From the NCBI GenBank assembly GCA_028554795.2, contig CM068831.1, positions 37,021,144 to 37,085,143 on the forward strand: a DNA stretch of 64,000 nucleotides. The letters run 5' to 3'. Under the pieces are notes generated by a model. That model searched no databases, was not told where the DNA came from, and saw only the letters and a list, made by a program, of their open reading frames with translations. Positions 1 to 10,131 of the stretch are shown in pieces. Every line of letters begins with the position of its first letter. The stretch's first letter is position 1. Source of the stretch: Sinohyriopsis cumingii. Its lineage: Eukaryota > Mollusca > Bivalvia > Unionida > Unionidae. The position numbers and the translations under genes are program-made.

Positions 1-42
<42 letters not shown>

Positions 43-205
43 CAATGACTTTGTATAGTGCCAAATCTTTAGAAGCACTAAGCGCTTTGCAACATTAGAT
101 AACACCTACAAACTTATATAAAAAATATGATCACGAAAACAAACTGAAACACCATGAAATTAGAAGAAGAAAAAAAATGTGCTAAAAATAGTTATGGTGG
201 TGACT
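1..205 (-). mobile_element. 3' end of a non-LTR retrotransposon (LINE), reverse orientation
   Basis: The window opens with (TAA)n at 1-38, followed by a segment reading on the minus strand as the 3' UTR of a LINE: its terminus resembles GTAAAGTGCTTAGAGCTTCT...GGCACTATACAAAGTC. The same terminus occurs at 49588-49800 (minus) and at 55620-55830 (plus), where it follows reverse-transcriptase coding sequence. This copy is 5'-truncated with no coding sequence. Seen: the shared 3' end and triplet tail. Inferred: LINE identity through the 55.8-kb copy. Confidence 0.75.
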
Positions 206-1974
206 TCCTTTGATGAAGGGTGTAGCTAGCTTGCTTTGATGAAGAGTGCATGTGTTATTGACGTCGCTGCCAATGTCAACTTTGGATGGCCAAACAAATG
301 CTCTTTTGTTTTAGCGGCAGCAATGAAACTGAACAGGTCATCAAAGAAAGAAACCAGGAAATCTTGACTATAGTCTGACTATACATCCCCATTTGTTTGT
401 ACCTCCCTGATTTCAATAACGAAAACGTTTAATGTGATAAAAAGTGCACAGAACTAAGTCAATTAAATCATTGATTTATAATTTATAATCTGACCATGAC
501 CAGAATAGCACTAATAATGGCATCCCCTGCAAGTTTCATGCTTAATGGACTTTCCATACTAACATGGCACCATATTGCATACACTATGGGCTGCTTAATT
601 TCCATCAGACAACATAATGACGTACTTCATCCTATTCGGTAACTGACAGATAATTCCGTAAATTACCATAACGTTGAGAGTTTGGAATTATATCAATTTG
701 CACACATGAACATAGAAATTAAACCGCTTGTTAAATCCATGTGAAAGGCAAATCTGCTGTTGTCATTCTTTTCCTTTCTTGATTCGACACTGTAAATATC
801 AGAAGCAGACGACATATGTATGTACATCTGTAGTCATGCACACACCCCTATGCTGAAAATGGACTTGTCCAGGAGCTGGAAATGGATCTCAAGCATGTCC
901 ATCTATTATACCGAAAACGTCTGTTAAGCACGAAACACACAGATGATGATGGTACGAATAAACGGGTTGGTATAATCAGACTATACATCCAAATCTAACA
1001 ACCTTGGAAAATTTTATTTGTGATTATGGAAAGAAATTACAATTTTTGGGTTTATTTCAATTTTCAAAGACTTTTAAAGACCTTTGGGTAATCTGCAAGA
1101 TTTTCCCAAACTTTCAAGACCTTGAAAATGCTACCTCATTTTTCCCAAACTCTCAAAGACCTTCAAACACTGTACGAACCCTGTAATAAATGATTATGAG
1201 AGGCAGAAAATATTGGTCTGTGCAATAAATGGTGCCAAAGGAGTCCAAGAATAAATTTTGTAAACAACCTTTTACACTATGAAATTTGGGTTCTTAACAC
1301 TGCCAACTTTATGACGGTTGACAAAGAGTTTATTCTGGGCAAGCTAATTTACTGCCATAGTACTTGCCTGACTGGGCAAGTTGGTTTTTGTTAGATATTT
1401 TTTACCACATGGATTCTTAACACAGTACATGGATAGTGTTTATGTTTTATATTCAAGTGTATCCTTGCCTTCTTTTTGGGCAAATGAATTTAACTTGGGC
1501 AACCAGGTTCTTTTCCTTGTAGTCAAGCAGGCTATCGTCTGATTTCAACATTTGTGGATTGTGACAAAATAATATAGAACTGACATAAATATATGCATAA
1601 ACACGGGGTGATAATTCCAATTTTGACCTAATACTTGATCAAGAATGATATGGGCAAAATGGTTTTGAAATATAAATTTCTGCTCTTCAATGTTCTGTTT
1701 TACTGTATGTTAAATTTGTCACCTTGTACTACATTTTTCACATGTCGGATAATGATCTGAAGTCATCTAGGTTAACTGGGCAAAGGAATTGCTATTTGCT
1801 CATAAATATCATAACATACAATATGAATGCCATGTAAGTTTAACTGGACATAGTAATCCATGTATTCAGGATCCTGAAGGAAATTACTAATCCCTGCAGA
1901 ATATCCAGATTTTTTTTAAACATGTGAACACTGCATATAATAAGGAAAGGATAAAGTTTGAATGTTTTTGTGAT
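206..1974. other. FAH intron 2, no recognisable feature
   Basis: AT-rich sequence inside FAH intron 2. I see no exon of FAH, no RNA gene and no assignable mobile element. A short direct repeat, AATCCCTGCAGAATATCC, occurs at about 1889-1906 and again near 2490-2508. Short open frames here have no recognisable protein similarity. Confidence 0.5.
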
Positions 1975-2075
1975 GGGTATGTACCACCGTTTCAACTACT
2001 TATTTTATCTGATGATGATTGTGCACTGGCAGTGACTTCTGAGGCTTTGTTCATATTTTTGAGGAAAGGTGTGAA
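1975..2075 (-). repeat. Dispersed repeat, inverted relative to 2505-2586/3924-3955
   Basis: Read on the minus strand, this matches the sequence flanking the SINE at 2587-3923. It includes AACAAAGCCTCAGAAGTCAC and continues uninterrupted through AATAAGTAGTTGAAACGGTG. It therefore looks like an 'empty site' version of the same repeat. The family is not identified. Confidence 0.6.
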
Positions 2076-2504
2076 CAATACATGTACTGACTTCAGTTTA
2101 TGATCGTAAAACCCTGTAAAATGTCTATTTAAAAAAATGTGAAGGTAAAAAGTATAAAATATCTGAAAAGATAGGGTCAACATTCTTTTATATAGACTGC
2201 ATTCCTTAATAAATCCAAACTTTTCTTAGGTGGTACACAATCAAATTTAATTGACAGCAAGAAGCCCAGCTAACAATGAAAATATTACACTTGATATTAT
2301 ACAAAACATGTACATTATGAAGCTGTACACACTGCACAAGTAAACAAAACATGTTTGATCACACCTTGGATTATCCATAAAGACTTAATGGGATTTATTT
2401 CCAATTGATTTATTTCCAATTGTGTTGCCATTAAACTACAGCACCCCTCACTATAAGGCCCTTCATTATAACACCATTTCTAATTATTAATCCCTGCAGA
2501 ATAT

Positions 2505-2586
2505 CCTTATTGCTTCAAAAATTTAAACAAAGCCTCAGAAGTCACTGCCAATGCACAAACATCACCAAATAAAATAAGCAGCTAAT
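2505..2586 (+). repeat. Left part of a dispersed repeat interrupted by a SINE
   Basis: Contains AACAAAGCCTCAGAAGTCAC and ends AATAAGCAGCTAAT at the SINE tail. The remainder (AATAAGTAGTTGAAACGGTG) resumes after the SINE at about 3924-3955. The repeated AATAAG(C/T)AG(C/T)T at the two borders is the likely SINE target duplication, now with mismatches. Confidence 0.6.
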
Positions 2587-2606
2587 GTTGTTGTTGTAGG
2601 GTTTAA

Positions 2607-3694
2607 CTCTTTCATCACTAAGTAACTATGGGAGCATAGAGTCCTCAACACTAAGTAACTTTGGAGTTGTAAAGCAAAATGACTTTTGAATTTTGAAATA
2701 AAATAACTTTGCCAATTTTAAAGCTATCTGGCTGGATTTGGTGTCAAAATCAAGGTTTAAAATCAAATTTTAAGACTAATTGACTAAAATGTGCATATCT
2801 ATTACAGCTGTTAAAATACAGGTGCAAACAGGTAACACAACAGGTAAAATATAAGTAATTATCTATTTACTTCTTAGAAAACTTAGAAAGTTCCCAAAAC
2901 TTATTCAATTGACCCTAGATGTACTGATGACTAATTCCAGTAGCAAAACAAGTCTTTCTTTCAGGTATACGACAGGTAGAAATTAAATTTCCATAAAATG
3001 TCTTGATTTCATCCAAGGTGAGATCGGTCCACACACCTGTATCGCCTCTGGCACGTTGATCATCGCATTCAAATTTGTTAGATAGACAATGTTTCCAAAA
3101 ACTTCATCTGCATAGAATATTCGAAAATATTCCAAAGCTCTCCTGGAGCCATCTAACACTCGGGTGGGTCCAACTCTCTCAGAAAACTGAAACAAATCTC
3201 TTTGGTTTTCCAACTTCGTCCAAACAAAATTACATGAAGTGTACACTTCCTCAGGTTCAAAACCTTTAAAGTCCTCTTCATCGTCATTATTGTCACCCAC
3301 AAGCGCATTTGATTGCCTCTCCAGACACCTTCTCTCATTTTCATCCAACTTTACCAGGTCAAAATTGGTAAAAACCTCTGATAATTCAAAATCTAACACT
3401 TCACTCACTTTCTTTGAACTCCGCCATTTTGTATACAAATTTCACCATTCGGAAAACTCTTTAAAAATGCCTACTTTGTTTGATATTTCTAGTTGTATAC
3501 AAGTTAAACTCATGAGATAATCCAAATATAATATCTACATTACAAGTAGGCAGTTATTAGAGGTATCCCAAAATTTATATAGTCGGGTACTATAACGTTA
3601 GAGAAGAACACTGCCCCAAACTGGTAAAAAGGTTCATAATGTTTATGGACTTACTTCTCCTGGACCGGAAAACCTTTCCATAGTGAAGAAAGGG
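2607..3694. mobile_element. piggyBac-type DNA transposon, internally reduced (1.09 kb)
   Basis: Flanked on both sides by TTAA (2603-2606 and 3695-3698), the signature target duplication of piggyBac. Ends are imperfect inverted repeats: left CTCTTTCATCACTAAG, right (complement) CCCTTTCTTCACTATGG. It carries a minus-strand N-terminal transposase relic but not enough length for a full transposase (usually over 500 residues), so it is a deletion derivative. It lies inside a SINE, so it is younger than that SINE. Confidence 0.8.
2938..3438 (-). pseudogene. piggyBac (PGBD-like) transposase N-terminal relic, frameshifted
   Basis: A minus-strand frame of 151 codons opens with an acidic N-terminus and then shows GPTRVLDGSRRALEYFRIFY and the FGNIVYLTNLNA segment, typical of the start of the DDE_Tnp_1_7 domain. 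At about 3045 the frame breaks; the next frame continues with GDTGVWTDLTLDEIKTFYG, the conserved W-T-D-L-T-x-E-x-K segment. Reading ends around 2940, so the catalytic aspartates are absent. This is dead transposase, not a host gene. Being on the FAH strand is probably chance. Confidence 0.8.
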
Positions 3695-4007
3695 TTAACG
3701 CCATTTTCAGCACATGATAGGCTATACATGGCGGCCAGTATTAATGGTGGAGGAAGAACCTGGGGAAACCCGGAAAGAACCACCGACCCACGAGAAGCTA
3801 CTGGCAAGCTTTCTCACATACCCACATCAGCTGAATCTGAGACTCGAACCCATGCAGACAGAGGTGAGATGGCAGTGATCCATAACGGAGAGCGCTTTAG
3901 ACCACTCGGCCACTTGGGGCCCCAATAAGTAGTTGAAACGGTGGCATATAACACATTACAAGATAGGTATGGCCATGGATCCCATTTAAATAATAAAATT
4001 ATATATA

Positions 4008-5544
4008 CACCACTCCCTCGATAACTCGCGCCCTGATAACTCGCAAACCAGCTATAACACAGTGTCAAGCGTGAATCCCATTTTTTAAACCCGAAAATAC
4101 CACAAAAATTTATCCTTATTTGTTGAACTTGAAGAAAATCGCGATAAAAATTGGTAACGGAAACTTTGATGTATCGCTCGTTTTATCGTTGAAAACGGAA
4201 GATAGGACCTGGAAATTTTAATCAACACTATGAAATATCAAATTTAAAAATAGCTCATACAATTTTTTACATTTTCTTTCCAAACGACATTCCTAGTACA
4301 CCGCAATTAACGATATCTAAGGAAATTTAGATCAATGTGTCACTTACGTCTCGAGGAGGTAGTACTTTAATAAATAAATACAAAATAAATAATTTTTTTA
4401 TCAACTGAAATTTGTGTTCTAGTTTCTTTTAAGTGTAATCGTCAAAAATGCAATGTGTCCTCTTGTAATTAAACGTAAAATGCGTCAATCTACTGTAACA
4501 GCTATGTCTGCGAGCGTTTCTCTGAGAACCTAATTAAGTGCCGACCATGTTTTGATAACTGACTTGCGGAAGTATTTGTTGTATTGTTGCACTGAATAAA
4601 AAAGCTGACCCCCTTTGTATTATCAGGTTAATTATGTCTTTTGAATAAAAAAGGAGGTGGAAAAAAAGAAAAGTTAAAAGGCACAAAAATCGGACTAACT
4701 TAAAATCTAGCGGCCTTGGTTGTATGTCAGGTGAACTCACTTCATTTGATGAATCGAACACTATAATAAACATTATTGTGTATGTAACAGAAACTACCTT
4801 AAATTAACCGACTCTTTCATAACTGTGATCAAAGATAACAAGGCAACCAAGCGAAATGAATACTTCGTAAAATATAGAGCTTGATTTCACAGATACGGAC
4901 CATTTGTGAGCAAGCGCATTTCAGAGAATTCTTGAACTGGCATTTAGAGATATCCTCAGGGATGACAAGAATTACTTCCAATGAAATCATGACATTAACA
5001 TTTTACTAACTGAACAATAAAAAATTGAGTTTTGACGTAGATGTGTCACAAAATAAATGTCGTGTGTTTTTGAGAAAAAAGGAATCGTGTTTGGTGGTGT
5101 AACAACAGTTAGTCTAGTTACCAAATTATGGACTACCGATTTGGCAAGATACTATTAAATACCACTATGGGAACCAGTCTCATTAAGAAAACAAAAAGCA
5201 GTGAGGTAATAAACATATTTTTCGCGTACATGTGATGGTTGTTCAAACCAGTTGGAACGATCTTTCATATGTTGGATATGTGAAAAAAAAGGTTACTTAA
5301 ACAGAATAACGAACAACTTCATTAGAAAAAGCGCAATATTAAAAATTATTATCGACGTTATTGTAAAATGAGAATTCAGTCATTAAACAGCCCAGTTCCC
5401 TAATGTGGGTCCCCCCCCCATGGTTTTATCGACGTCAAAGCGATTTTTTTCAATTTTTGGAGGTCCCTCGGTAACTCACGCTTTGCTTATAGTGTGGTCT
5501 TTGTTTGTGGACCCTGTTGTGCATGAATTATCGAGGGAGAGGTG
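4008..5544. mobile_element. pogo/Tigger-type nonautonomous DNA transposon (1.5 kb)
   Basis: Terminal inverted repeats: left CACCACTCCCTCGATAACTC, right (complement) CACCTCTCCCTCGATAATTC, flanked by TA dinucleotides (4006-4007, 5545-5546). TA duplication and a CCCTCGATAA terminus fit the Tc1/mariner-pogo superfamily by established knowledge; the family name is inferred. A second CCTCGGTAACTCACGC motif sits near 5466. I see no transposase frame inside. Confidence 0.65.
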
Positions 5545-5771
5545 TATACTGTACCCCATTATAAGGTGGTATACAGTGTAATAATGAGGGATGTTTTGCT
5601 AATACTGGCAAGACAACTGTTCTACACAGATACAAAAACCATACCAGTATCCTACCTGTAAAAAGAGTCACAACATAAAACAGTAAGTCTAATCATAACA
5701 AGACACATCAATTTTACATGACTTAATTTGTATTGAGAAATTGAAACATTTTATGACATAATTTTCGTTAC

Positions 5772-5882
5772 CTTGTCCAATACTTCTTGCTGATTTAGAA
5801 GTTCTGGTCCATCAAACAAATGCTTCACGACACTAAGATCCAAAATCTGATCCCCTATAGCAACACCAATTCTTTTTTGGGA
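5772..5882 (-). CDS. FAH: Fumarylacetoacetase, coding exon 2
   Basis: Thirty-seven codons on the minus strand, phase 0 at both ends, between an AG acceptor (5884-5883) and a GTAACG donor (5771 downward). The peptide contains [20 protein letters not shown], a near match to human FAH residues just after exon 1, and ends [10 protein letters not shown]. Human exon 2 also has 37 codons in the same phase. This belongs to the N-terminal SH3-like domain; the catalytic C-terminal domain is encoded beyond the left edge. I searched 1-5771 by eye for exon 3 (LNSFM...) and did not find it, so intron 2 exceeds 5.7 kb. Confidence 0.95.
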
Positions 5883-6363
5883 CTGAAAAAATAATAAATA
5901 TTGGATAGCAATGTTATATACGTAAACATGTCAGAAAACTGCTACATTACTGCAAGATCAGTATAAAACTTTACGTGAAAATAGTTTGGTCTTAGATGTT
6001 TTAACTAAAGTCTCCATGCAGTAATGGTGTAAAGTCATTACACCAGAATTATAAAAGAATCAGCTGAACACTGGAATAACTGGAAGTCTTTTTTAACTAG
6101 TTAGCTGTAGTACAAAGTCACACATCTAAACAAACCATGTAGGTATGCCAATTGATGGGGCTAAATAAGATGAATACTAAATATGTGATCCAATGAACAA
6201 ATAAGTGATAATAGTCTATAGTTCAGGGTGTTCAAAGCTGATAATTTATGCTATTAAGCAGAATTTCTGGTATAAATATCAGTGTTTCTGCTAAATAAAC
6301 TAATAAAAATGGAATAAAACTTGATAGTCAATTAATAACCTGTCCTAATTTTCCTTCTCTTAA

Positions 6364-6613
6364 GTTGCTGTTGTTGTTATAGGGTTTAATGCCATTTTTC
6401 AGCACAGTATAGGCTATACATGGCGGCCAGTATTAATGGTGGAGGAAGAACCCAGGAAAACCTGGAAAGAACCACCAACCCACGAGAAGCTACTGGCAAG
6501 CTTTCTCACATACCCACATTAGCCGAACCTGAGACTTGAACCCATGCCAACAGGTGAGATGGCAGTGATCCATAACAGAGAGCACTTTAGACCACTTGGC
6601 CACTCGGGGCCTC
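6364..6613 (-). mobile_element. SINE family A copy
   Basis: Minus-strand full-length copy: tail with GTT units at 6364-6380, conserved middle (complement of GCCGCCATGTATAGCC and AGCTTCTCGTGGGT) and GAGGCCCC-type head at about 6612. It has a short deletion next to the B box (CCATGCCAACAGGTGAG) and several CpG decay changes, so it is older than the 22.4-kb copy. Confidence 0.85.
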
Positions 6614-7668
6614 TCCTTCTCTTCACAATCACAAATATCTTCTTTAATTTTTTAACGAGGTCATCATACAGGTTGAACTGCAATGCAATTAACTTTATTT
6701 TCAGAAGAAAGAAAAACTGAGATACCAGTATTATATGCTCAGATTTTACAGGCAAAATACAGTCTTAATTAAAATAAATTCTGGCCATTTTTTTTTTTAT
6801 TATTTCACTAAAAGGACCAATTTGGATAATGATATCTAACATAATGTAAAACAGTAATCATGAATTTTGTAATTAGACACGAATAATACTCATTTACATA
6901 AGTCAGCACAGTTAGATCACTATTGTGAATCAACATTACTGACAGGGTAAATACACATTCATCTGATGTTTATATTAATTATGTTGTTTTGCAATAGGAC
7001 AGTTTTTATATCCAGGTATTCTGAGAGGATATCGTTTAACTACAGTGAAAACTGTCTTTATCCTTCAGGAAATTGTAAAATCTAGAATCTTATTTTGAAG
7101 AACTGACCACGTTTCTAACTGTCCCATCTGCGTTTCGAAATAGTACATACTTTATGAGCCAAATCCATATAACTGCTTCAGTCTTTGTATTCATGCTGGG
7201 GTGAAGACTTGATCCAAGTGCTGTATGCAATATATGTACATACATGCAGATAGCTAACACAAAAATATATCTGTGAAACTGATGTGTTAATGGTTACCAG
7301 CAATATAAAAACCAAACAAGGAAATACGGTGGATAAATATCTGTATACTTTTCCATCAAACATAATAATCCAAAATGTGTATATGGATAGTCAATGCCTT
7401 TCATACGGAAAATGATAAATAATTCTACTTTAGTTGCCACATCAATTACACAGACATTTTAAAAAATAATTTTTATAAAGACATTGGAATGTGTTTAAAA
7501 AAACATTGGCTGAATCTTTCATCCCCATCCTACAGTCATTCTTCAGAGAATATAATGTAATTAACTAGTTTTTAGATCAATGAATACCAATTATTATACA
7601 TGCAGAAGATACATATCTTGATGATTAAAAAAATCATTATGCAAGGTAAATGACCACATGGTCATACT
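6614..7668. other. FAH intron 1, no recognisable feature
   Basis: AT-rich intronic sequence. Nothing recognised on either strand; short frames lack family resemblance. Confidence 0.5.
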
Positions 7669-8950
7669 CAGGGCTGAGCAAATCCCATAGCTCAACGTCC
7701 CAGACTAGTCATTTTTGAAGTCAGACAAGTAAAATTTTCCAAGTCGCTAGTCCGGGACAAGTGCTTTTTAAAAAAGTCGGGCTAGTCCTTATTTTCGTGC
7801 TTCAATCACTATATCTACCTTTATTTGGCCAATCATGCCCTCTGGGCATACTGAATACTTTATTCTACCCCTCTTCGTGTATACATTTACATTCTGTTAC
7901 CACTTGACTGCATAATGGGCTAATGGACCAAATTATCGGCAAATCAAAACATGTCAAACAAAAGAAAGCCAGTATGATCAATTAGCAGTGTTGTAAGCGG
8001 TTTTGTTGCAATGAGTTTACTCAATCTAGATCATAATGAGCGGCTCACTATGATTTTAATCCAGCGAGTCAGTGTAATTAAATTAATGAAAGGTACTTTA
8101 CCGACATCAGTGTTGGTTTCCTTTATGAACTGATTAAATGACAGTAATGATTCTTTAATTTAAAATTGATTATACAGATGATTAACTTCCACGTACGATA
8201 TTGTGTTTGAAGCGAAACAATTATGCTAATTAATGAGCTGTTTCAGTTCATATTTAAAAGAGAAAATTGATGTTATGATCACTTTATAAGTAGTTGTCAA
8301 GCAAGCTGATAGTTACTCGGTGGATAACACGAGTTTGCTAAATTATTTTCGCAAGGAAGGTAATAACGGCGATTCGTCAAAGGTAAGTTTGTTTGAAAAT
8401 GGAGGGATAAAACGTAAGACGGATACTGAGTGTGTGGTAGCTATTTCTGAATGTGAACGAGGATTTAGTTCAATGAACTTAATCAAGACTTCTTTAAGGA
8501 ATTCATTAAACCGAAAGAGTTTACAAATGCTAATGAACATTTCTGCAAATGGACCAGAGCTTCGGGACTTTAACCCAGACACAGCTATCAACTGCTGGCT
8601 TAGTGCTGGTGCAGGTGGCAGACATATACATGGACATAATTTCAAATCCATCAGCTAAAACATATATACATGAACCTGATAAAGCCAAATGTATAACAAC
8701 CAATGTTTTTAAAAATTAAATTCTTTTAAGAAAAAATTATGTTGTATATTATTTTTTATTTTTTTTCTATGGATTAAGTACATACGTCTCATCAAATCTC
8801 AGCAAGTGATTACCATTTCGGTACCAGTGAAAAGTAAGGTGGGACTAGTGAAGAGTAAGGTGAGACTAGTGAAGAGAAAGGTGGGACTAGTGAATTTTCT
8901 GAAACCACTTGTCCTGGACTAGTGGTTAAAAAAAAATTTGATCAGCCCTG
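7669..8950 (+). mobile_element. hAT-type element with 5-bp target duplication, copy 1
   Basis: Termini are CAGGGCTGAGCAAAT (left) and its slightly decayed complement ATTTGATCAGCCCTG (right), directly flanked by ATACT on both sides. Several ACTAGTCC/GGACTAGT motifs cluster near both ends, as transposase-binding subterminal repeats do in hAT elements. The only coding part is a 112-codon frame that fuses transposase N- and C-terminal pieces, so the 1.28-kb element is an internal-deletion derivative. A second copy lies inverted at 27139-28366. hAT elements usually make 8-bp duplications; a 5-bp group exists in repeat databases as I recall. Confidence 0.8.
8320..8658 (+). pseudogene. Internally deleted hAT transposase (N-terminus joined to dimerisation domain)
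   Basis: The frame encodes SLLNYFRKEGNNGDSSKVS at the start and, after about residue 37, ISECERGFSSMNLIKTSLRN followed by LRDFNPDTAINCWLSAG. CERGFS-x-MN-x-IK and the later FN...A...W pattern mark the hAT C-terminal dimerisation region (similar to KIAA1586-type proteins). The catalytic core is missing. This copy has no ATG: the position that is Met in the sister copy is Thr (ACG). A perfect GTAAGT donor motif lies inside the frame after SSK, so an intron of the parent gene may have begun here. Confidence 0.8.
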
Positions 8951-9679
8951 ATACTACCTCTGTTCTGAGGGCGTAATTCTCACATTTTGTGATTTTGTCT
9001 CAAGCCTGAAACCCAGGTACAGCTTAAAAATAAACTTGATTCAGATGAGATTACTTTGGAACTATCCCCTGTAGGTATAGCTTTCACATAAATCATGTTT
9101 GGTGTTTGTGATGAATGACCAGGTTACCTTATAATTTAAAGAAAATAAATCCATAATAAACAAAATGTTAACTATTGGGGTAGATATCTCTTCAAATTTC
9201 CGAAATATTGAAATCTCAGCTAGATTTATATTCCCCAGGTCACAAATATGTAGCATAGTAAATTTCAGCCTGATATCTCTATAATCAAAAAAGTTAAAAG
9301 CACATCAAATCCCTCTGTTGTAAACTAATGAATTTCCAAATGAAAAACAAATTTGATACAATAACTGCTGTCCATTTAAATCGGTCAAAACATCATAAGT
9401 GATTGGAATGTTTCAGTGAAATTTAGCATCCAGTCATCATTCACACTGCTGTACTGTGACAAATTGTCATTAAATTGGAGGTGATTACTCAGGAAAATTT
9501 TGAGATTTTGGATTTTGTGTCATTTGGTGTGTATTGATAAGGTATTTCCATCTCACATCTGCATTGTGCTATTAACTAGTTATTTCTTTTTAATGACAAG
9601 TCCACCACACATTACTTCTGAAAAGCACCAAACACACACTGCATACATCTGCATTGCTTGTCGTTCAAATGGACCACCA
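8951..9679. other. FAH intron 1, no recognisable feature
   Basis: AT-rich intronic sequence between a hAT element and a LINE 3' end. No exon, RNA or repeat recognised. Confidence 0.5.
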
Positions 9680-10131
9680 TAATAATAATAATAATAATGA
9701 CCTTATTTAAAGAGGGTAACACAATTAGCTAAGAACTAATCTACCTTGAGGCCCTCATATAAAGGGATTTATTTATTTTAGCTGCATCTCTGAAGCCACT
9801 GGATATACTGGGTTTGGAATAAGGAAATAAGAGTGGGCATTTCTAATCTCAACTGGAATACTATTTCAGAGCAGAGATCCAGAGTATTGGAAACTTAAAT
9901 AACTCCTTATTTGGTTTGGGAATTTTATACTGTTTGGTAGACATGGATCGCAGGTAGGAAGTATTACCAGGTAGCCTATACTGGAATAGTGATTGTAAAT
10001 ACTCAATAAGGATCACTTCCTTATGCCGGATACAAAAAGGAAAGGTGCTAAATTAATTATGATTACAGCCTCAGGATTGACCAGAAATGCTGCATCTTTT
10101 TTGATGCAGGCCAATGAAATACAACCAGGCA
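9680..10131 (-). mobile_element. LINE 3' end (second type), minus orientation, interrupted by a DNA transposon
   Basis: Begins with (AAT)n at 9681-9699. The minus strand then reads as a typical LINE terminus: GTTACCCTCTTTAAATAAGG followed by the (ATT)n tail. No reverse-transcriptase sequence is recognisable, so it is 3' UTR only. Sequence after the element at 11776 onward may continue it. It differs from the LINE terminus at 1-205. Confidence 0.5.

Larger units (their letters stand above)
2587..3923 (-). mobile_element. SINE family A copy, split by a piggyBac insertion
   Basis: The minus-strand SINE has its (GTT)n GTAGGGTTTAA tail end at 2587-2606 and its body at 3695-3923, ending in the GGGGCCCC head. 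The A box (TGGCCGAGTGGTCTAAAG region) and B box (GGTTCGAGTCTC) of a tRNA-like promoter are in the head. The two parts are separated exactly at the TTAA in the family's conserved GGTTTAACGCC, where the piggyBac element sits. Confidence 0.85.

Noticed and set aside
1-5771. Further FAH exons in the left part
   Set aside because: I scanned the minus strand for exon 3 and downstream motifs (LNSFM, GYHGRASS, GDYTDFYSS) and found none.
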